Shown here in pieces: positions 27,693 to 36,482 of a stretch of 64,000 nucleotides of DNA. The number at the start of each line of letters is the position of its first letter. Position 1 is the stretch's first letter. A program made the position numbers and the translations under genes. The stretch is from Fodinicola acaciae (GTDB lineage: Bacteria; Actinomycetota; Actinomycetes; Mycobacteriales; HKI-0501), in contig NZ_WOTN01000001.1 in assembly GCF_010993745.1 (NCBI RefSeq), positions 2,049,235-2,113,234 of the forward strand, in the 5' to 3' direction. Under the pieces are notes generated by a model. It was not told the origin of the DNA, searched no databases, and worked only from the letters and a program-made list of their open reading frames with translations.

Positions 27693-28341
27693 GAACACCG
27701 TGACCACCGTGCTGCTCGTCGATGACCATGAGCTGATCCGGCAGGGTCTGCGGCACGCGTTCGAGCGCGACCCGCAGTTCCGCGTGGTTGCCGAGGCCGG
27801 CTCGGTCGCGGAGGCGCTGTCGCAGGCCGACGAGACGAAGCCGGACGTGGTCATCATGGACCTGCGGCTGCCGGACGGCAGCGGCCTGGACGCGACCCGC
27901 AAGCTGCGCTCGGCGATGCCGTCGGTCGGCATCGTGGTGCTGACGATGTACGCCGGCGACGAGCAGCTGTTCGGGGCGCTGGAGGCCGGCGCGAGCGCGT
28001 TCGTACCGAAGAACGCGCCGTCCGACGAGGTGGTCGCGGCCGCGCGGCACGCCGCGTCGGCGCCGACCGCCTTCACCGCCTCCGACCTCGCCGAGGCGAT
28101 GAAGCGCCGCCTCGCTCCGACCGGTCCGCAGCTGTCGCCGCGCGAGGGTCAGGTGCTGCAGCTGCTGGCCGACGGGATGAGCGTGGCCGGCATCGCCAAG
28201 CATCTGTACGTGAGCGAGTCGACCGCCAAGACGCACATCTCCAAGCTGTACGAGAAGCTCGGCGCCGGCAACCGTGCACAGGCCCTGATGACCGCCCTGC
28301 GTCTCGGCCTCCTGGAAGCCCCCAACTCCCCCCGCTTCTAA
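27679..28341 (+). CDS. NarL/LuxR-type response regulator
   Basis: A 220-residue regulator starting inside the kinase gene, with AAAGGAGG upstream. The receiver has LLVDDHELIRQGL, the acceptor Asp in VVIMDLRLPDGS, the Thr in VLTMYAGD and the Lys in FVPKNAPSD. The LuxR-type DNA-binding domain reads LSPREGQVLQLLADGMSVAG and then SESTAKTHISKLYEKL. Partner of the GAF kinase just upstream. The target genes are not evident here. Confidence 0.93.
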   Translation: MTTDENTVTTVLLVDDHELIRQGLRHAFERDPQFRVVAEAGSVAEALSQADETKPDVVIMDLRLPDGSGLDATRKLRSAMPSVGIVVLTMYAGDEQLFGALEAGASAFVPKNAPSDEVVAAARHAASAPTAFTASDLAEAMKRRLAPTGPQLSPREGQVLQLLADGMSVAGIAKHLYVSESTAKTHISKLYEKLGAGNRAQALMTALRLGLLEAPNSPRF

Positions 28342-29423
28342 CTCCTGCCGGCGAGGAGGTTGGTGAGGGTGGCGGCGGAGGTGTCCCAGCGCCAGGACTT
28401 CTCGACGTAGGCGCGGCCGGCGGCGCCCATGGCGTGTGCCAGGTCGGGGTCGGTGAGCAGCGCGATCAACCGGTCGGCGACCTCGCGCACGGACCGGCCG
28501 TCGACGACATAGCCGGTCTCGCCGTCGAGTACGGTCTCCGGCGCGCCACCGGAGCGGCCGGCGACCACCGGCAGGCCGCTCGCCGACGCCTCCAGATAGA
28601 CGATGCCGAGGCCTTCGACGTTGAGGCCGCCGAGTCGCGTACGGCACGGCATCGCGAAGACGTCGCCGGCCGCGAGATACGCCGGCAGGTCGTCGACCTC
28701 GCCGGTGAACACCACCCCGGGACCGGCCATCCGGCGCAGCCGCTTTTCGTCCGCTCCGGAGGAAACCAGCAGCAGCAAGGCGTCCGGCACCTGCCGCCGG
28801 ACCAACGACAGCGCGCGGATCAGCACGTCCTGGCCTTTCCGGCGGACCAGCCGCGACACACAGACGATGACCGGATGGTCGCCGAGACCGTGGATTTCCC
28901 GGATGTCGCTGCCATCCACGTCCGGATGGAAGGCGTCGGTGTCGACCCCGGGTGACAGGCGTACGAGGTCAGGCATGGCGGCCGCGAGCCGTCGATGCGT
29001 GTAGTCGCCGAGAAAAGTCACCGCGTCGCAATGCTCAGCGATCCGCCGCAACAACGGATACGCCATCGGCGACCAGGCGGCTTCGTGTCCGTGAGTCTGC
29101 GCCACGATCCGCGAGATTCCCGCCTTTCGCAGCTGCGCGGCCATCAACGCGAGCGGCAGCGCCGCGCCGAACCACACCGTGTCGCACCCGAAACTTTCCG
29201 CCTGAGCAATGACTTCTCGGGTCAGCCTCGGTGTCGGTACGGCCAGGTGGCGCAGCCGTACGACCGGAAACGGCTGCGCCATATCGAATTCGCGCGCGCC
29301 TTCGTGGTCCGGCGCCAGCACGACGAGCGATCCCGGTGGCTGACGGCAGGCGAGCGCGTGGACGAACGTCTGGATGCCGCCGGCGCGGGGCGGAAAGTCG
29401 TTCGTCACCAACAAAGTCGTCAT
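28338..29423 (-). CDS. pimB: GT4 mannosyltransferase, PimB-like
   Basis: A 361-residue GT-B glycosyltransferase. It begins with the PimB hallmark LLVTNDFPPRAGGIQTFVHA. The middle has TFLGDYTHRRLA and LSPGVDTDAFHPDVDG, and the C-terminal Rossmann half has VIVCVSRLVRRKGQD and the EX7E-type segment GLGIVYLEASASG. PimB adds the second mannose to phosphatidyl-myo-inositol monomannoside from GDP-mannose on the inner membrane face. The mycobacterial equivalent, Rv2188c, is likewise next to the FadD15 gene. It overlaps the M48 protease gene by 4 bases. Confidence 0.85.
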   Translation of the reverse strand: MTTLLVTNDFPPRAGGIQTFVHALACRQPPGSLVVLAPDHEGAREFDMAQPFPVVRLRHLAVPTPRLTREVIAQAESFGCDTVWFGAALPLALMAAQLRKAGISRIVAQTHGHEAAWSPMAYPLLRRIAEHCDAVTFLGDYTHRRLAAAMPDLVRLSPGVDTDAFHPDVDGSDIREIHGLGDHPVIVCVSRLVRRKGQDVLIRALSLVRRQVPDALLLLVSSGADEKRLRRMAGPGVVFTGEVDDLPAYLAAGDVFAMPCRTRLGGLNVEGLGIVYLEASASGLPVVAGRSGGAPETVLDGETGYVVDGRSVREVADRLIALLTDPDLAHAMGAAGRAYVEKSWRWDTSAATLTNLLAGRS

Positions 29424-30715
29424 GACGCCAGGCCGGCCGGCGGCGCCAGGTCGTGCCGCCTGGCCCAGTCGCGCGCGTGCGCGATCCGCTCAGGGATGCT
29501 CGGATGCGTACCGAAAAACAGCACGTCGAACCGGCTCGGATACAGGTCGGTGAGGTTGCGTACGGCCAGTTGTCGTTGCATGGCGGCGAAATTCGCCGGA
29601 TCACCGGTACGCTCCAACGCGTGCTCGTCGGCACGCGCCTCCACCCGACGCGAGGTGGCCGTCTCGAACGGCATCAGGACGACACCGCCGAGCGCGGCGA
29701 GTGCCAGCATCAGCGGGATCGCCGCCGGGTCGCCGGCCGAGACGACGCCGGCGATGCCCAGCAGCCAGGGCAGTTGCAGCGCGAGGAAAAGCGCGCACGC
29801 GGCGATCGCCGCGCCGGCCGCGCCGAGCCAGACGGCACGGTGTACGTCGCGATGGTAGGCATGGCCGAGCTCGTGCGCGACGACCAGCTCTGCCTGCGTC
29901 TGCGCCTGCGGGTCGTCCAGCAACGTGTCGAAGAGAACGATCCGCCGGCTGGCACCGAAACCGGAGACGTACGCGTTGACGCCGCTGGTCCGGCGCGACG
30001 CGTCGGCCACCAGCACCGTCCTGACCGGCACGCTGTCCAGCGCGGCCAGCTCGAACAGCCGGTCGCGCAGGGGGCCTTCGGCCAACGGGGTGAACCGCAT
30101 GAACAACGGCTCGAACACCAGCGGCTGCAGAAAAGCCATGCCCGTCAACAAAATCGCGGCACCGGCGGCGGCCGGCAGCCACCACCACTGCGGCAACACC
30201 CAGATCAGCGCGAACAGGACGAGCAGCGCCAGCTCGCCGAGGATGATGCTCAGCAACCAGCCTTTCGCGGCGTCCGACAGCCACAGCCCCCAGGTGCGCC
30301 GCGACAGGCCATAGCGCCGGCGGACGATCTCGCGGCGTACGCCGATCGGCAGTGTGACGAGGTCGAGCAGGAGCGCCAGCAGCGGCACGGCGACGACCAG
30401 CTGAGCCAGATAGCTGCCGCCAAACGGCGCCGCGACCGCCCGGATCAGCCAGGCGCCAAGCGGCGTGAAGCCGAGGACCAGCGGCACGATGAGCCCGATC
30501 ACCCCACTCGCGTACGCCAGTGGCTTCATGGTCGTCACGTACCTGCGCGACACAGCGCGCTCCTCGTCGCTGAAGTCGATGAGCGGATCCGGCCTCGTAC
30601 GTCCGCCCTCCGGCACCGGCGCGGCGTGCCACGGCACCGTACGCGCACTGTGGATCGCCGCGAAGGCGACCAGCGCGACCAGCACCACCGCCGCCAACCC
30701 CACCGACCAGGCCAT
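29420..30715 (-). CDS. M48-family membrane metallopeptidase (Ste24/HtpX-like)
   Basis: A 431-residue integral membrane protease. The zinc motif HELGH lies in ELVVAHELGHAYHRDV and the third ligand Glu in VEARADEHAL. About seven hydrophobic helices are visible, starting with AWSVGLAAVVLVALVAFAAI. The length and GVNAYVSGFGASRRIVLFDT segment match CAAX-prenyl-protease-like Ste24 relatives rather than the shorter HtpX. It overlaps the following mannosyltransferase gene by 4 bases, so both are probably cotranscribed. Substrate unknown; membrane-protein quality control is typical. Confidence 0.9.
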   Translation of the reverse strand: MAWSVGLAAVVLVALVAFAAIHSARTVPWHAAPVPEGGRTRPDPLIDFSDEERAVSRRYVTTMKPLAYASGVIGLIVPLVLGFTPLGAWLIRAVAAPFGGSYLAQLVVAVPLLALLLDLVTLPIGVRREIVRRRYGLSRRTWGLWLSDAAKGWLLSIILGELALLVLFALIWVLPQWWWLPAAAGAAILLTGMAFLQPLVFEPLFMRFTPLAEGPLRDRLFELAALDSVPVRTVLVADASRRTSGVNAYVSGFGASRRIVLFDTLLDDPQAQTQAELVVAHELGHAYHRDVHRAVWLGAAGAAIAACALFLALQLPWLLGIAGVVSAGDPAAIPLMLALAALGGVVLMPFETATSRRVEARADEHALERTGDPANFAAMQRQLAVRNLTDLYPSRFDVLFFGTHPSIPERIAHARDWARRHDLAPPAGLAS

Positions 30716-30736
30716 CCCGACCTCCTCGACACCGCA

Positions 30737-30783
30737 CGCATGGCCACCATGCGTGCATCCAACGCAAGCATGGTGGCCATGCG
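30737..30783. terminator. Long intergenic hairpin, TCCNN-loop family
   Basis: A 16-bp perfect outer stem (CGCATGGCCACCATGC with its complement), one mismatch, then a TGC/GCA tip around ATCCAAC. It lies 6 bases after the stop of the minus-strand peptidase gene at 30789..32015. The sequence is almost identical to the hairpin at 49291..49337, 18 kb away. Confidence 0.6.
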
Positions 30784-30788
30784 ACCAA

Positions 30789-32015
30789 TCAGCCGACCTG
30801 GGTCGTGACGTACGCGCGCCATGTCGCCACGAACTGCTCCGGTGTCATCCGCAGCACTTCCCGCAAACCCGTCGACACCGCCGAGTCGACATCACCACCA
30901 GCACCACCGACCACCGCGTAAAACCGCACCAGGCCCGCCTCCCCCGCGCGCGCAGCGATCAACCGACAGGCCAGCCACGACTCCTGGTACGCCACGGCGA
31001 GGCCCGGACCGGTGAAGTCCGACCGCACCGGCAACGCGTCCAGCCGCCGCGATCCGATCGACGCCGCCAGCTCGCGCGCCACCGTACGCACCGGCAACCC
31101 CGCGTCCCGATACGCGACATAGTCAGCGAACCCCTCGGTCAGCCACAGCGGCGTCGACGCGGTCGTGACGCTCCGCGTTGCCACATGCGTGATCTCGTGC
31201 GCCAGCAACACCTCCGGCCGGCTGAGCGTACGGAAGGTCGGTGAGTTGATCACGACCCGCGCGCCACTCGGCCCGCCGCTGGCCGACAGGTCGGCCGTCG
31301 TCACAGCCGCGATCCGCGTCAGGTCGGCGGTCGACTGCGTCAGCTTCGGGACGGCCGCCGCGGACGGTACGACGATCACCACCCGGCGCGTCCAACCGGA
31401 CGGCACGACGGCGACCACTCGCCGGACCGCACGCTGCGCCGCAGCCAGGCACTCCGCCGCCAGCGACCGCTCGACCGGGTCATAGACGACCAGGACAGAA
31501 TCCGAGGTCATCGTGTCGATGGCCGCGAGATCCCACAGGCCACGCGTGCCGCCGTCCAGGTCGCTGTCGGACGCCAGCAACCACCGGCCATCGCGCTGGA
31601 CGAAGGTCAGATACTGCGTCTCGACGCTCGGCGTCTGGTCGAATCCGGCCAACTGCACGGTGAAGTCGACCGATCCGAGATAGGCCGGCACGCCATAGCG
31701 CGTCGGCGGGTCCAGCCGCACCCGCGTGTCCAGCGCGTAGGTCGCCACCTTCAACGGCAGCTTGCGCAGGTTGTCGTAAAGCCGCGACTGCGCGGCCACG
31801 AACGGCTGGTCGACCCCGGCCAGAAACGCAGTCCTGTCGTGTCGCGCCAAGGCGATGCCGCGAGCCGTCAGCAGCGCCTGCACATCGTCGTACGGCGGCG
31901 ACGACGACTGCGACACACGCGGCGCGCTGGGCCGTACGGCCGTGGCCTGCGCGGCCAGAAACCCGATCCCGACCGCCAGCTCGAGCGCGACGAGCACCGC
32001 GGCGGCCGGGACCAT
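30789..32015 (-). CDS. Membrane-anchored gluzincin-type metallopeptidase
   Basis: A 408-residue protein from ATG 32015, preceded by GAGAGAG. An N-terminal anchor helix (VPAAAVLVALELAVGIGFLAA) is followed by an extracytoplasmic domain. The zinc motif is HEITH in LLAHEITHVATR, with a downstream Glu in LTEGFADYVAYRD, the gluzincin pattern of the peptidase MA-like group. The middle region resembles a ligand-binding nuclear-transport-factor-like domain (FLTFVQRDGRWLLASDSD type). It follows the NlpC/P60 gene by 14 bases, so these wall-facing hydrolases probably share a transcript. Confidence 0.78.
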   Translation of the reverse strand: MVPAAAVLVALELAVGIGFLAAQATAVRPSAPRVSQSSSPPYDDVQALLTARGIALARHDRTAFLAGVDQPFVAAQSRLYDNLRKLPLKVATYALDTRVRLDPPTRYGVPAYLGSVDFTVQLAGFDQTPSVETQYLTFVQRDGRWLLASDSDLDGGTRGLWDLAAIDTMTSDSVLVVYDPVERSLAAECLAAAQRAVRRVVAVVPSGWTRRVVIVVPSAAAVPKLTQSTADLTRIAAVTTADLSASGGPSGARVVINSPTFRTLSRPEVLLAHEITHVATRSVTTASTPLWLTEGFADYVAYRDAGLPVRTVARELAASIGSRRLDALPVRSDFTGPGLAVAYQESWLACRLIAARAGEAGLVRFYAVVGGAGGDVDSAVSTGLREVLRMTPEQFVATWRAYVTTQVG

Positions 32016-32029
32016 CCAGCGTGGCTCTC

Positions 32030-33013
32030 TCAGGACGGCCGCACCACCCCGATGACCCCCTGTCCGGCCGTCGACATCGGCGCGCGTCGCACCACGTCCC
32101 CAGCCTGCGGCGCGTGTACGACGTAACCGCCGCCGGCGTAGATCGCGATGTGGTGCGGGTAGTAGACGAGGTCGCCTGGCCGCACCTGTGAGAGCGGCAC
32201 CCTGCGAAACGCCGCGTATTGTCCGCTCGCCGAGTGCGGCATCGTCACGCCGGCCGCGCGCCACGCGGCCATCGTCAGCCCGGAGCAGTCGAACTCGTCC
32301 GGACCATCGGCACCCCACCGGTAGGGGCTTCCCATGTGCGCGTACGCGTAGGTCAACGCGACCCGCGCGGCACCGGTGGCCGAGCCGTCGTACACCTGTG
32401 GATAGACCGCAGGCTCACCGGAATCCGGAAAGTACTTGTCGCGCAGCTGCTGCCACCGCGCCAGGTCCGTCTGGATCGCGCGCTGCCGCATGGCGATCGC
32501 GTGCATCCCCCGATTCTGCGCCGTCACGGCCGCGACCAGCGCCGACCGCTGGCCGGCCAGCTGCCGGCGCAGCGCCAGAAGACCGTCCAGACCGGCGCGC
32601 CGCTGGTGGTTGAGCACCTGCAGGGTCGCCAGCTGGCTGAGCAGCGTCTCCGGCGAACCGCTGCTGAGCAGCACAGTCAGCATCCCCACGTCGCCGCCGC
32701 GGTACGCGCTCGCCGCGAACGTCGCGACGCGGTAGGTCTCGGCGGTCAGCCGCGGCTCCAGCGCGGCGATCGACGCGCCGATCCGCCGGCGCCGCGAGTT
32801 GACGCCGTCGAGCGCGTCGCGAGCCTGGTTGTACTGCTCGGTGGCGACCTGCATCCGAGCCTGCAACGTGCCGATCGCCAGCTCGACCTGGTGCAGGCTC
32901 GGCGGCGGATCAGCACGTACCGGTGACGCGGTCAGCACGGCCGCCGCGCCGACCAGGAACGCGACCACACCGCTGGTGAGGGACCTGCGACTGCCTCCGC
33001 ACGAACCATCCAT
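32030..33013 (-). CDS. Secreted NlpC/P60 peptidoglycan endopeptidase
   Basis: A 327-residue protein. ATG 33013 has AAGGAG upstream and gives a signal peptide (SGVVAFLVGAAAVLTASPVRA). A coiled-coil region covers about residues 35-190, including the segment LLSSGSPETLLSQLATL. A C-terminal NlpC/P60 domain follows with the catalytic Cys in DEFDCSGLTMAAW and the His in YYPHHIAIYAGGG. It should cleave peptide stems of peptidoglycan, probably gamma-D-Glu-mDAP bonds, like mycobacterial RipA/Rv2190c. Its gene is linked to the LAS-type protein upstream, which has the same N-terminal coiled coil. Confidence 0.9.
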   Translation of the reverse strand: MDGSCGGSRRSLTSGVVAFLVGAAAVLTASPVRADPPPSLHQVELAIGTLQARMQVATEQYNQARDALDGVNSRRRRIGASIAALEPRLTAETYRVATFAASAYRGGDVGMLTVLLSSGSPETLLSQLATLQVLNHQRRAGLDGLLALRRQLAGQRSALVAAVTAQNRGMHAIAMRQRAIQTDLARWQQLRDKYFPDSGEPAVYPQVYDGSATGAARVALTYAYAHMGSPYRWGADGPDEFDCSGLTMAAWRAAGVTMPHSASGQYAAFRRVPLSQVRPGDLVYYPHHIAIYAGGGYVVHAPQAGDVVRRAPMSTAGQGVIGVVRPS

Positions 33014-33101
33014 GAGCGCCGTTGCTCCTTCTGCACCGCCGAGGGGAAGGCGCATCAGAGTATGGCTGAGGTGACGAACTACGGCAAAGCCGACACAGGC
33101 G

Positions 33102-34130
33102 TCAGTTGACCGAGATGTGGACGTGGTTGCGGTGGTCGCCGCTCGGTGTGCCGTCGCCGCTGTATGACCGCCAGCCGGTGCTCGGCATCCAGATCCGCTT
33201 GAACCAGATCACGTAGAGCACGTCCAGCGTGCTGGCGTTCTGGATGGCCCAGCCGGCCAGCTGGTTGCCGTAGGTCTTGTCGGCGCCGGTCGCCTCGCCG
33301 CCGAAACCGTCCTTCGCGGCGGCGAAGTCGCAGGCACGGCCCTTGGGGTGCTCGCCGAAGGAAGCCTGCCGGAAGCAGTGCGTGTAATGCGTGAAGCCGG
33401 CCGACCTGGCCTCCTGGTATGCGTGCAGCATGGTCGGCGTCAGGCAACCGCTGGGGTTGGTCGGGTCGGTCTGCGTACAACCGTCGCCGCGCGGACCGGA
33501 CCGTGCCGCGCGTGGCAGACCGGAGACCGAGAACCCGTCCGGCACGCCACCACCGGCAGCGACCAGCGCGTCCAGCGCGTCCTTCTTACGCTTGGCCATG
33601 ATCGCCAGCTGTGCCTTGCCGGTGGCGATCGCCTGGTTGAGCGCGGCCTGCTGGCGGCTCAACGCGGCCTTGGTGGTCAGGTAGTTACGGATCGCGCTGT
33701 CGTTCTGGTAGCCGAGCCGGTCCAGGATCGAGGCCTGCGAGAGGTACGCCTCCGGCGACCCGCTGTTCATCACCGCGGTCAGCGTGCCAGTGCGGCCGTT
33801 GACGTACAGGTTGGCGGCGATCGCGTCCAACTGCGTGGTGAGCACGTCCAGCTGGCCCTGCAGGGTCTTGATCTGCTTCTGGTTGGCGGCCTGCTGCGCC
33901 TGTGAGGCCTTCAGCGTCTTCTCGGCTGTGTTGTATGCCTTGCCGGCGGCTTCCAGCTTGGCCAGCAGCGTGGCGTTGCCGCCTTCGCCGGAGTCGTCGC
34001 CTGGCTCGGCCGCCACGGTCAGCGGCGACAGCAGGCTGGCGGCCACCGCGAGGACCGCGCACAGGACGATCAGCGGCCGCGTCAGAAGCCGACGCACGTT
34101 CGGTGTCACTGTCAGCAGAGGTCCAGGCAC
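33102..34130 (-). CDS. Secreted coiled-coil protein with LAS-type peptidase domain
   Basis: A 342-residue protein from GTG 34130, which has GAGGAG about 13 bases upstream. Signal peptide (PLIVLCAVLAVAASLLS). A long coiled coil (LQGQLDVLTTQLDAIAANLY) contains VMNSGSPEAYLSQASIL, a close match to the NlpC/P60 neighbour. The C-terminal region has GEHPKGRACDFA and NHVHISVN, the His-x6-Asp and His-x-His zinc ligands of LAS (D-Ala-D-Ala/lysostaphin) metallopeptidases. It probably acts on cell-wall peptides. Known relatives are annotated only as hypothetical or ARB_07466-like. Confidence 0.8.
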   Translation of the reverse strand: MPGPLLTVTPNVRRLLTRPLIVLCAVLAVAASLLSPLTVAAEPGDDSGEGGNATLLAKLEAAGKAYNTAEKTLKASQAQQAANQKQIKTLQGQLDVLTTQLDAIAANLYVNGRTGTLTAVMNSGSPEAYLSQASILDRLGYQNDSAIRNYLTTKAALSRQQAALNQAIATGKAQLAIMAKRKKDALDALVAAGGGVPDGFSVSGLPRAARSGPRGDGCTQTDPTNPSGCLTPTMLHAYQEARSAGFTHYTHCFRQASFGEHPKGRACDFAAAKDGFGGEATGADKTYGNQLAGWAIQNASTLDVLYVIWFKRIWMPSTGWRSYSGDGTPSGDHRNHVHISVN

Positions 34131-34320
34131 CGTCGCGTACTCACTCCTCGATGTGTCGCCGGATCCCCCGAATGGACACTTCTCGATGGGGATTTCGGTG
34201 TCGCGACCGCCAATGTTACGAAACCCGACGGGTTATCTCGGCGGCGGTCCGACCAGCCGGCTGACCACACCTGGAGTATTGCCGCTTTTTGACCTGTTTT
34301 GCCGTACGTTTACGCCGCTC

Positions 34321-34339
34321 TGACACGTCATGCGTGTCA
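34321..34339. promoter_or_regulatory. 19-bp palindrome, operator or terminator
   Basis: TGACACG, spacer TCATG, CGTGTCA: a perfect inverted repeat starting 11 bases after the stop codon of the minus-strand gene at 34350..34661. It may end that transcript or act in the promoter region of the LAS-type gene downstream on the same strand. Confidence 0.4.
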
Positions 34340-34349
34340 CAGATGCCGG

Positions 34350-34661
34350 TCAGCTGGCCTGGCGCACCGAGTCGATGCCGAACAGTGTCGCCGGCCGGCC
34401 GTGCTCCTGCCGCTGCTCCTGCCGCTGCTCCGCCTCCGCTGGCAGCTGCGCGACCAAACTCGCGTCCAGCAGCACGGCGATCGCGCGCCGCGTGGCCGCG
34501 TCGAAACCGCCGGGCGGCTGCTCGAGGATCGCCGCCGGATCCAGTCGCGGCTCATCGTGCCGGTGCGCCGCCGGTGCCGTCGAGTGTTCGAGCAGCAGGC
34601 TGACGACACACTCGCCGCAGCTGCGCCCCCGGCCCGCGCACGTGTCGCAGTCGATCAGCAT
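34350..34661 (-). CDS. Small conserved CxxC protein
   Basis: A 103-residue protein. ATG 34661 follows GGAGGGTGAC. The N-terminus has two Cys pairs, CDTCAGRGRSCGECVVSLLL, which suggests metal or Fe-S binding. A Gln/Glu-rich C-terminus follows (EAEQRQEQRQEH). Proteins with this N-terminus stand at the same place in other actinobacterial genomes (Rv2189c position), upstream of the cell-wall peptidase genes. Function unknown. Confidence 0.7.
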   Translation of the reverse strand: MLIDCDTCAGRGRSCGECVVSLLLEHSTAPAAHRHDEPRLDPAAILEQPPGGFDAATRRAIAVLLDASLVAQLPAEAEQRQEQRQEHGRPATLFGIDSVRQAS

Positions 34662-34776
34662 GTCACCCTCCGCAGTCACCTCGTTCGCTGACAGACCTCA
34701 CGCTAGGGGGTGGGTACGACAATTCCGGGCCGCCGCTGATCCGATACCCGCGTGACGCCTGCGTACTCCTGTGACT

Positions 34777-34798
34777 TGTGCGCTTTCCAAAGCGCACA
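34777..34798. terminator. Intergenic hairpin after NYN-domain gene
   Basis: TGTGCGCTTT, CC, AAAGCGCACA: a perfect 10-bp inverted repeat with a tiny loop, 45 bases past the stop codon of the minus-strand gene at 34844. A second short palindrome (CGCAGGGA-G-TCCCTGCG, 34820-34836) lies between it and the stop. Together they probably end the transcript. Confidence 0.5.
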
Positions 34799-34843
34799 TA
34801 TCGCCGGCCGCGCGACGCGCGCAGGGAGTCCCTGCGACAACGG

Positions 34844-36148
34844 CTAGGCGCGCTGCATCCGGCGTATGAGCAGCGCCGCGCTGACCGCGTATCCGCCGGC
34901 CTGGCGTACGCCGTCGGCGACCTCGCGGTCGGAGGACGCCGCGATCACCGGCCGGCCCGGCGGCTCGGCCCGAGCCAGCCGGCGGATCACCTCGTCGGCG
35001 GTCACGCCGGCCGGACTGAACAGCACGCGTACGCGCCGCGGCAACGGACCGGTCGGCGCGGCCACGCCGTTGCCGTCGAAGACGATCGTCGTCTCGGCGC
35101 CGGTCTGCGCCGCCAGCGTCCCCATCGAGGCGATCAGCCGGCCACGCTGCCGTTCCAGCGACAGCTGCGCGAACCCGGTCTTGGTCACGTTGTAGCCGTC
35201 GACGATCAGGTGCGCCGTCGGCAGCGCCAGCAGTTGGTCCAGCCAGGCTGGGTCGTCGCTGGCCAGGCCGCGGGCGGCCGGCTCGCCGACCGCGCCGCCG
35301 CTGACCAGCTGCTGCTCGTTGGCGACCGCGTCGGCCGGCAGGGTGGACGGCGCGCTGATCGCCAGCTCGCGCTGCAACCCGCGAGCGGCCTGGCTGATCG
35401 TCTCCAGCAGCAGCCACAGCCGTGCCTCGTCGACCGACCGCTCCTCGCGAGTCGCCTGCCGCGCCGACCGCAGCGCCTCCTCGACCTCGGTCAGCCGCGA
35501 CCGCAGGCGCCGCAGCTCGGCGTCGGTCTCGCTGCGTAAAGCGGTGATCCGGCCGCGCTCGGTGGACGCGGCGGCGGTCGCCTTCTCCGCCTCGGCCTGC
35601 GCCGCGCGGGCCGTACGGCGCAGCTCGCGGACCTGTCCCTGCGCCTCCTCGGCCTCCCGGCGAGCCGCGCGGGCCTGCTCGCGGAGTCGCTCGACCTCGG
35701 CGCGATGCTGCGACCGCAGCGTCTCCAGCTGCTCGCGCAGCCGGCCGACCTCCTCGGCCTGACCGGCCCGCGCGGCCTGGTCGTGCTGGCCGCGTACGTC
35801 CGCGACGTACGCCGCCAGCCGCTCCTGCCACCCCTCGGTGCGCAGCAGGTAGGTCAGCGCGGCCACCTCGACCGGGTCGGCCGCGGCTGGTACGACGCCG
35901 TCGACCAGCGCGTTCCCCAGCTCACCGGCGGCCAGGCTGGCGCGCTCGGCGACCCGGTCGCGAAACTCCTCGTCGGTGGCCAGCAGGGTGACGATCTCGG
36001 CGGCCGCGTGCCGCGCACGGCGGCTCGGCGTGAAGCGGGCCACCGCGCGCAGCGGCCCGGGGATCTGGTCCAGCGGCAGACGGCCCAAGGCGTCCGACGC
36101 GTACGCCACCACCCGGCGGCGGACTTCGTCCGGAAGGACGACGGTCAC
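34844..36148 (-). CDS. NYN-domain, coiled-coil putative RNA-processing protein
   Basis: A 434-residue protein from GTG 36148, whose GTGA overlaps the stop of the zinc-ribbon gene. An N-terminal helical region is followed by a long coiled coil, about residues 135-270 (LREQLETLRSQHRAEVERLR). The C-terminal NYN (PIN-like) domain has LIVDGYNVTKTGF, an acidic TTIVFDGNG, and DEVIRRLA plus SSDREVADGV. These Asp residues form the metal site of YacP/NYN nucleases, so an RNA-cleaving role is likely. Homologues are common in Streptomyces and relatives. Confidence 0.85.
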   Translation of the reverse strand: MTVVLPDEVRRRVVAYASDALGRLPLDQIPGPLRAVARFTPSRRARHAAAEIVTLLATDEEFRDRVAERASLAAGELGNALVDGVVPAAADPVEVAALTYLLRTEGWQERLAAYVADVRGQHDQAARAGQAEEVGRLREQLETLRSQHRAEVERLREQARAARREAEEAQGQVRELRRTARAAQAEAEKATAAASTERGRITALRSETDAELRRLRSRLTEVEEALRSARQATREERSVDEARLWLLLETISQAARGLQRELAISAPSTLPADAVANEQQLVSGGAVGEPAARGLASDDPAWLDQLLALPTAHLIVDGYNVTKTGFAQLSLERQRGRLIASMGTLAAQTGAETTIVFDGNGVAAPTGPLPRRVRVLFSPAGVTADEVIRRLARAEPPGRPVIAASSDREVADGVRQAGGYAVSAALLIRRMQRA

Positions 36149-36399
36149 CGTGCCTTGGTCTCTGCGCTGGTCTCCGCGTCCGGCCGCGGCACCACCTCGA
36201 CCGTGTCGGCACCGCGACACCAGCGACACTCCACCCGCTCGACCGTCTCGGCGAGCACCTCACGCTCCTCGACGGCCGCGTCCCCGGCCAGGTCGACGTG
36301 CACGTACTCGCGGGTCCGCACGGTCCTGGTCACGTCGAAACGAGTCAGGTTCCCGCACTGGCCGCAGCGCCAGCGGGTCTCGGCGGTCGGCATCGGCAT
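36145..36399 (-). CDS. Small zinc-ribbon protein
   Basis: An 84-residue protein starting MPMPTAETRWRCGQCGNLTRF. The pairs CGQC and CRWC, about 40 residues apart, form a zinc ribbon. The remainder is charged, with a C-terminal acidic-basic tail. Coupled to the NYN-domain gene, which suggests a shared nucleic-acid role. ATG 36399 is used as it is the only good start before the first Cys pair. Confidence 0.75.
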   Translation of the reverse strand: MPMPTAETRWRCGQCGNLTRFDVTRTVRTREYVHVDLAGDAAVEEREVLAETVERVECRWCRGADTVEVVPRPDAETSAETKAR

Positions 36400-36482
36400 G
36401 ACAGCGAGTGTCCCATCCGTACGCGGATTGTCGCGTGTCGGTCCACCGGTTTTGTCAGACCTCGCTTCTACGGTCTACAGAC

